From: Parascedosporium putredinis
Lineage: Eukaryota; Ascomycota; Sordariomycetes; Microascales; Microascaceae
Direction of reading: 5' to 3'
NCBI GenBank assembly: GCA_949357655.1
Contig: CASHTG010000020.1
Span: forward strand, 62,001 to 126,000
Length of the DNA: 64,000 nt
The notes under the pieces are model-generated. The model was given only the letters and a program-made list of their open reading frames with translations. It had not been told where the DNA came from and searched no databases. Both the position numbers and the translations under genes were made by a program. Shown here in pieces: positions 57,202 to 64,000 of this stretch (position 1 is the first letter of the stretch; each line of letters begins with the position of its first letter).

Positions 57202-58780
57202 AATGGCTTAGAAATTCAAAAGTAAATGGGGCTAGAGGCCTAAAATTAACGAGAAAGCCGGAATAAAAAGGCCTTCCAAACAGAGGAAGGAGGTAAGGGT
57301 GTGCTTTGGTAGGTTTGAGAGAAAGAACCATCTAGTGAATGGCGCCTTCAGTCTTCATGACCTGGGCCTTCGGAGAGAAAAAGGCTCGTGGAAAAGGCCT
57401 AGTGGAATGAAGGAGCCATAATGGAAGATAAAAGAAGGAAGAAGTGAAAGGATCAAATATGAGTATAGAAACACCCCACCTAGAGGATCTCTGCTGTCTT
57501 TGTGAAGGTTCTAATGACTAGAGTGTATCTCTGGAGTGGGATGAATTGTGAGGAGGTTAAAACGCGTCTTCTCTCGAACCGTATTAGCAGAACAGGTCCA
57601 AGTATACAAGATATGAATACGCGGGCTGGAGCAGCATAAAAGGGTGCTAAGCGCGTCGTGTAATAAAATATTAAGACCGCAAATCTGAAGTGCACTTGAT
57701 GTTGGCGACCTATAATAAGGCACTTGTCCTATTCACGACCAAACGACGAGCGCATTCCTTGATGTCATTATTATTTTCGCCCCCAGCCCAGCCGAGACGT
57801 TCTCGTGGATTTCGATCAAGAGCTGCCCTGTTTCGGTTGCGCTCAAGCGCGCGATCACGTGATGGTTCTTGGGGCAGACGCGGATTGATGGGTGGGGATC
57901 CACGAGTATTAGCGGGCTCGTGTTGTGGAAGCTGGAGGACATTGAAGCGTCATTGACTGACGCAGTGCCCCATTGTGGACAATATCCAGCCAACCGATAG
58001 TGGACTAATGCACTGACGCGGCACCACCAGACGGCTGCAACAGATCAAATAGATCACAGCGACGGTCTTTTCACAGCTCTAGACCGTCAAACCGTCATTA
58101 CGGCGCGCCCCCTAAGAATTGAGCCATGTGGCGCCAACCCCGTCCCCTCAATCAGCCCTGGAGCAGCTGCTCCGCTCGGAGACAGCGCCTGTCTGGTGGT
58201 ACTGTAATAGTGGAGCGTACCTCAAATTTCTAGGGTCCCCTAATAGATGGTAGATGGCTTTGGCGAATCGTGCTACCATCAGCCGTTGGGTCAAAAATGG
58301 ACCTAGCCGATCCGATATTGCCGGTTGACGTCGTTTCTTCCAGGGATGTTGAAAGCTGCCTGGCTTATTCGCCAAGGTCAGCTCGGCAAACAGTGCCGGC
58401 GCCGATGGAGTTGCTCCTCCACGCCAGCAAGCAACCAAGCCTTGAAGCCTTCACCAGGTTGTAAAAATTACAAAGTAATCAGAGCTTACACCCCACCGTA
58501 ATACCCAAGAAGAAAAAAAGGTAGCCACTTTCTCGTCTCGCGTCAACTTTTCTGGGCGCAAACCTAGACCCGAATCCTTCTCTCCCTTTCGCGTCTAGAG
58601 GGCGACGCCGCTTTGTTTCACATTCGCTCCTCTCACCATCATCAAAATATAACGAGATCACCGTCGCCAACTGTCGGCTGTCTCGCCTTCTTTGTCCTCT
58701 CCTACGGACGACTTTACGCGCCATGATTGTGACACTCGACCATCACTGATCCGGGTGCGAGCCTCAGCTGTGTTGTCAAT
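57202..58780. other. Divergent gap without a supported gene
   Basis: Upstream regions of rap1 and swf1. Open frames are under 100 codons and overlap on both strands with no domain. Confidence 0.5.
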
Positions 58781-60208
58781 ATGGCTTCCTTTCAGACAAT
58801 CATTCTTACCATTCTCGGCATCTCCTTTGTGGTTTTTGTCATCTTTTTTGGCCGCATCCCCGCGTTAAGGTAGCCTCTATCCCTTTGCCGTGATAGCCGG
58901 CTTTCTTTGAAAGCCTCTCGGAGCTGGTGACGGGTCACCCTCTGCGAGCTCCTCTTGCTAACCTCGGCGTATGCGCAGAAACACCCCCATCGCCGGTTTG
59001 AACAGGCTCATCCTGGTCCACATTCCAAATGCGACGTTGGCGTTGGACAACAGGCTGACCGGCGGCCGGCTCAGCACCTCGCTACTCCGGTTCGGTAGCT
59101 TCATGATGAACGACAGACACCCCACAGTCCTAGTGAGTTTCTAGCAATCCAAGACCGTGGCCCGACGAAATCTAAGCTACAGCATATTAACCTAGCCTCC
59201 CTAGATCTTCTACATTGTACTACTAGTTGGATCAGAGTACATCTTCCTCCCTTCGGCCTGGCAGTACATGTCGACCTTCCACCGGGTGGCCGGATCCATC
59301 GCCATCCTCCTCCCCTACATCTTCCTGTACCTAGCCGCCTTCACTGACCCGGGCTACATCACCCACTCTAACCACGCCTACCACATGCAACTCTATCCTT
59401 ACGACTATTCCATCTTCCTTCCGGGCCACGACTGCCGCACCTGCCGCTTCCTCAAGCCCGCGCGCTCCAAGCACTGCAACATCTGCAAGAAGTGCGTTGG
59501 TCGCATGGACCACCACTGCATCTTCATCAACAAGTGCGTGGGCTACCGCAACCACCGGTGGTTCATCCTCCTACTTTTCTCCACCGCTGTCCTAGCCTCC
59601 TACGGCGCTCTTATGGGCGCATCCATCATGGCCGAGCAAATCAGCAAAAGTACCCGTACTGGTCCATCTGGCCCGCCAAGGACCTTGACTGGCACCAGTA
59701 CTTCATGGGCTGGGGATATGGCATTCAACAGACCCTCGGCATCGGCGCAATCACCCTACTCACCGGTATGCTCGCCCCCATGGTCTGGAGCCTCCTCGCC
59801 TACACCCTGTTCCTCGTCTACTGCGGCACCACCACGAACGAGACCCTCAAGTGGTCCGACTGGAAGGTCGACATGAGTGACGGCTACGCGTTCTCGCGCC
59901 ACATGTCCCCCAACCGCCAGAAGCTCACCACCATAGAACCGGCCTTCACCAGGTGGCCCGTCGATACTAAGCAGGTCCTCACTAGCTGCGAAAACGGCCA
60001 GGCCCCACCCCAGGACGCCCCATTGCCGGGCGAAGGCCCCTGGGAGCGCGCTTGGAGCCTCCGGGACTTTACAAACTTGTACGATCTAGGTTTTGCGGAT
60101 AACCTCCGGGATATATTCTTCCTCGACTACGACTTCCGCCGCGGTAGGCTGCCGGGCACGCAGCGTCGGCGTAGAAAGCAGAAGGCACCCAAAGCATCAC
60201 CCCTTTGA
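58781..60208 (+). CDS. swf1: DHHC palmitoyltransferase Swf1
   Basis: S-acyltransferase at the ER; yeast Swf1 palmitoylates SNAREs such as Snc1, Syn8 and Tlg1 near their membrane anchors. Exons are 58781-58869, 58979-59132 and 59205-60208. One A is missing in the AAAA at 59646-59649; restored length is 415 aa. The first membrane helix is at residues 4-24 (FQTIILTILGISFVVFVIFF), and another follows at IFYIVLLVGSEYIFLPS. The Cys-rich domain is HDCRTCRFLKPARSKHCNIC, then MDHHCIFINKCVGYRNHRWF with the catalytic DHHC. After the repaired site come YPYWSIWPAKDLDWHQYFM and the TTx-type motif TTTNETLKWSDWK. The C-terminal 30 residues are basic. Confidence 0.92.
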
Positions 60209-60891
60209 ATGTAGCCCTGGCCTCCTGCAACGCATTTCTACTCCTTTCTTTACTTTTGTTGCTTTTGCATATCCCCCTCTTTGTTGACGCCCACATGCAT
60301 CCAAAAGAAATAAAGGCCAAAAAAGAAAAAGAAAAAAGGGGTCGTCCTGGACAGAACTCCCGGCCTCTCCTTCTCATTTTGGCAAAGGATTTGGCATTAG
60401 AAAGGTCCTTGAAACCCAAGGACCGGGGTTCGGTGTTGGGCATAGCCATTTCGGTTTCCTGGGATTTACTTGTTTTCCACACTTTGTCATAGGGGTGCAC
60501 GAAGTTACGTCTTGTGTGTATTGTATTCTAGGCGTGTCCTCATTTAGCGTTAATCATTGCCATGCCGGTTTGTCTTTTCCAAGCTCAAGCAGCATCGGCC
60601 CTGGCGGTTGTGAAGCAAGCAACCACGCGTAGTTGGAGAGTTTCACATGGGCATCCGTGAATGAGACTCTGACAGACGTTCCGCTTCCCCCTCCACCCCA
60701 TCTCTAACCACGAGAAATTCGCGGTCAGTTGGCGAGCCAAGACGTAGGTCTAAATTAGCCAAATGCAAATGCATATATCTTATTCCCAATTGTTGTTCCT
60801 CAAGAGTTTATTTATGATCCCCAACGCCATTCCGAAACTATCCATCCCTATCCTCCTCCGCCGACCCTTTGTCCCCGCGTTGAAGCGTCGT
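60209..60891. other. Convergent intergenic region
   Basis: 3' flanks of swf1 and aha1. No gene recognised. Confidence 0.6.
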
Positions 60892-62132
60892 CTACAAGAT
60901 AGTGCCAAATCTAGTATCGGTAACTCGTTAGTAAGAGGTTCCAAAAAGGGGGTTAGGACAGGAGGGGACTGCTGCTTACCCAAAAGTCTGCTTGATGCTC
61001 CTGACATAGTACTCGCGCCAGTTCCTCTTGGTCACCTCTTCTTGGCCGATGGGGACTCCTGCCAGGTGACCCTCATGACGGTGACGTGGTCAACATCGTT
61101 CTGGTCAAATTCGATCTGGAGGCGGGAGTGGTGATCGCCGGGCCACTGGTTCAGGCGCCAGCTTTGGACAATCTTGTTGGGAGGGTCAAGTTCTAGGTAT
61201 TCTCCGGAGACGTTGCCATCAAAGAGCTGGAACTTTCCACCCTTCTTGGCGCCTTCAAAAAGCTTGGGGACGCCCCGGGTGAAGGCACTGATTCTGTTGA
61301 CATCGGTGAATGTCTGGTACAGCTCGTCGGCTGAAGTACGGAACTCATCGTTGTCGGTTACAGTCACAGTATTGACCTTGCCGCTGGAGGCCGTGGGCTT
61401 GCTCGAAGCGGAAGCAGCGGATGTAGATGCGGGTTGGGGGTGAACCTTGGGTGTAGAGAATCCACTGGAGGGTTGGAGCCGGGGGCGTGCTGGATATCCT
61501 TGCCATGCTCGGTGATCAAGGCAGAGGGAAGCTTAAGAAATTCCTCTCGTAGCTTGGGTACAATGCGGGAGCGGACAAGGTCCTTGACTGGTTGCTTCTC
61601 CTTTGACTCGGCGTAAACATCAATGTTGAACTAGACCTCACATGTTAGTCCCAACCGCTCGGACGGGAGGCTGCACACACTCCCACAATCCACAAAGACG
61701 GCAGTTTTACATACCACGAACTCGTCCTCGTCAGTGTCGTGGGCAACCTCCGGGATGGTGATAGTTCCCCCAACATCTTCGGCATCAGGAGCGGATCCTA
61801 CACGTTACATGGTTGGCATTAAAAATTCACGAGCTTCACGAATGCCGAAAAAACAAAAACAAGAGAGCGAGAGACAAAAAGCACGCAGGGATGGCCGGCA
61901 GCTACGTACCTGAATACTCTAGAGTCAATTTAATATCGTAAATAGTAATAACCTTGCCCTTCCTCTGGTTCACATCCACATCCCCATCCATGCTAATCAC
62001 ACTTGTGATCTTGGCCGAAACGTCACCCTCTTCGGCCTCAATTTTGGTCAACGTGTCCTTCAGCCAAGCCCTGGTCCACTCCGAGGCATCTTTGTTGACC
62101 CAGTGCCAGTTGTTTGGGTTATGGAGAACCAT
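60892..62132 (-). CDS. aha1: Hsp90 co-chaperone Aha1
   Basis: Activator of Hsp90 ATPase. Exons are 62132-61910, 61797-61715, 61630-60980 and 60910-60892 (19 nt). The last intron has branch ACTAAC. Two single-base losses, GGG at 61470-61472 and CC at 61058-61059 on the plus strand, restore to exactly 325 aa. The N-terminal domain starts MVLHNPNNWHWVNKDASEW and contains the Hsp90-contact motif as NQRKGK (RKxK-type). A Ser/Ala-rich linker follows, then the AHSA1 domain with FRTSADELYQTFTDVNRISAF, GGKFQLFDGNVSGEYLEL and IVQSWRLNQWPGDHHSRL. The end is WREYYVRSIKQTFGFG plus three residues. Confidence 0.93.
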
Positions 62133-64000
62133 TTTGACCGATTGTTTTATTGTACCGCTGGGGGCTTACGAGGGAGAAAGAAAATGCGAGACAAAAAGAC
62201 AAGCACCTGCTTAGAGAAGGACTGAAAGTTAGCAAAGCTGTTTCTGCCATTCATGTCCAAGTGAGGAGAACTAGCAAAATTCGGGCTTGTTTGCTCTTGC
62301 AATTCAGGGTTGGTCAAAAGACCGCAGCGTTTATCATCAAAGAGGGAGTACAAAATCATCCTCAGACTGGTGCCAGCTGGAAGCTCATCATGCAAAGAGA
62401 AACGAGGAAAGGGATGGGTAGATGTGGGAATTCTCTTACCTATTTGAGACTACCTAGACACAGGAGTGAATTGGGTAGATTGGGGGAAAATTTGGGGATG
62501 AGAGAGGAAGAAGGGACGAAGGGGAGAAAGAGGATAGGCGAGGGGTGAGAGGGAAAGAAAGAAGCAAAGCTCCGACTCTCTCACAGAAAGCTCTAGAAGA
62601 CCAAAATTCTCAATTTTTCCCGTCGGCAAAAGTTCGGATCGTGGGTAGCCTTGTGCTGGCCCCGCATTCCAGCATTCCAGGTCATTGCACCCGCAATTAG
62701 CCCTCTCGAAGGTTTGGCTCAATTGCTCACTTCCACTAACTACTAGCAGAAAGAACATTGAAAGCAGTGCAGCCTCGTGGGTGTCCAAGTGCCTTCCCCC
62801 AAAAGTTTATAGAGAGGCCTTGAGTAAGTGACCAAGCACATTGAAGACACGTGGAGTGGCCGTTGAGATGGCCGCAGATGCCATGTGCAAGAGACCCCTG
62901 GAGACCTACCCGAGTTGCATGCGAAGCCTTGTTGGAAGGGTGAACCCGAAACCAACTATTTCGTAGCTGTGCTGCCATTACACTAAAAGGACACCCCCAT
63001 TCCATCATCGCGAGTCGCGAGAAGTTGACATAATAAGATAAAAAAGGCACCCGTCAGACAATGGGCTGCTATGGATTAGAGACCATCATACTAGATCATC
63101 AAGTCTACCCCGCCTATAAAGCTGAGCGGTGGGCCCCTCACTTTAGTAGGCCATACTCCTCGGCGAAGAGTGCCCAAGTTAGTCAAGCTTAGCTTGCGAT
63201 GAAACATACCGGCCGGGTTTGTATGTATTGCGGTGCTCGTCGTCAAGCTGTTGAGAGAAGAGGCCAAGGGAGGCTGCAGATGAAGAGAGGCCGTCGATCA
63301 TTTCATCATGCTCTAACAGGCCTTCAACAATTGGCTCATCATCCTCTCCCACCGCTAGATCACGGCACACAAAGCCGTCCGAAGCCAATAGCTGCACAGG
63401 TGCAGACAGAGGCTCGACGTGTGTGGATACTTGCAGGGAGTGACGAGATAGGCGACAAGCGCAGGGTTTCTAAAAATATCGCGGTCACACTGCTTTTGAC
63501 CAAAAAAAGATTACTCCTTCGGCAATACCAAGGTAGCTTGACTAGACACTATAGCACGAGGATCAGGAATCGCGATCAGCACCCATCGACCTCGGTGGGT
63601 GTCTTCAAGTCCCTCAGTTATGGGCTTGGGTCGGTGTGCGGATATTTAAAGATGCGGCGGTTGGCGGCGTAATTAAACATGCCTCGTTCCCGACCCGTGT
63701 GGATGCCTATGTCGGCACACACAAAGCTGAAGTGCTTATGCACATTCTTCCCCTGATGTTTTCCTGTTTGCTCACTTCCTACTTTCAGTTCGTGCCTTGT
63801 GGCGTCTACAGCTGCCTTTTAATATCGACTGGCGTTTATCACTAATTGTGGGCACGCGAGGACGGATATCTTTGTTCCCGGAGGATGGTCGAGGGAAACG
63901 CGCATGCATCGTCGTATCGGATGGAGACCAGGACACTTGACGCTAGACAACCAAGGTTGTTGATGGAATATAGGCCAGGCAATGTGCTATTCTCGAACAT
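62133..64000. other. Terminal gap without a supported gene
   Basis: Upstream of aha1 to the window edge. Open frames up to 157 codons (for example 63199-63672 plus) have no domain and no plausible splice context. A gene continuing past 64000 cannot be excluded. Confidence 0.45.

Noticed and set aside
2525..61480. Mass pseudogenisation, or an inactive duplicated segment
   Set aside because: Essential single-copy genes (dbf4, rap1, CWC16, aha1) keep all catalytic and structural residues on both sides of each shift, and no in-frame nonsense changes were noticed.

Overview
The window is nuclear DNA of a filamentous ascomycete (Pezizomycotina, most likely a Sordariomycete). The evidence is short GT-AG introns with CTAAC/CTGAC branch sites, widely spaced single-gene units on both strands, and gene content: Rad10, Crh-type GH16, Atg12, Ubc8, Dbf4, Kar5, Rap1, Swf1 and a fungal L-galactonate dehydratase. 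I see no rRNA, CRISPR array, intact transposon or secondary-metabolite backbone gene. I made no systematic tRNA search.

Layout (strand): rad10 (-) 37-1261; uncharacterised low-complexity protein (-) 2525-3722; lgd1 (+) 6190-7723; a 4.2 kb stretch with no gene I can support; crh/GH16 (+) 11887-13096; SIRT5-type sirtuin (+) 13911-14965; MFSD5-type transporter (-) 15306-16820; CorA-like membrane protein (-) 17932-19657; CWC16/Saf4 splicing factor (+) 21270-22331; ubc8 (-) 22951-24078; ketopantoate hydroxymethyltransferase (+) 26789-27936; atg12 (-) 28216-28786; F-box-like fungal protein (+) 29911-32499; dbf4 (-) 33603-35755; icp55 (+) 38533-40138; SREBP-type bHLH factor (-) 41630-43541; kar5 (-) 47825-49662; a divergent P450 (-) / nitrilase (+) pair 50406-54076; rap1 (-) 54418-57201; swf1 (+) 58781-60208; aha1 (-) 60892-62132. 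Most are housekeeping genes (DNA repair, replication start, telomere, splicing, autophagy, protein turnover, lipidation, chaperoning). The accessory-looking ones are lgd1, the P450/nitrilase pair, the transporters and the cell-wall enzyme.

Two things stand out. First, most genes are interrupted by single-base losses, nearly always in a short homopolymer. Adding one base at each site restores the family-conserved reading and makes the total length divisible by three. I read this as sequence error in the assembly, not mass pseudogenisation; start, stop and length calls below allow for it. Second, the ubc8 homologue needs no such correction, but only if it contains an 8-nt, a 3-nt and a 1-nt exon, each between introns with their own donor, branch site and acceptor. 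The single-nucleotide exon is the most unusual structure here.

Intergenic stretches hold microsatellites, including a roughly 128-bp TTTTTC tract upstream of the bHLH gene, and little else I can support. Because frames are so often broken, small multi-exon genes could still be hidden in the long gaps.
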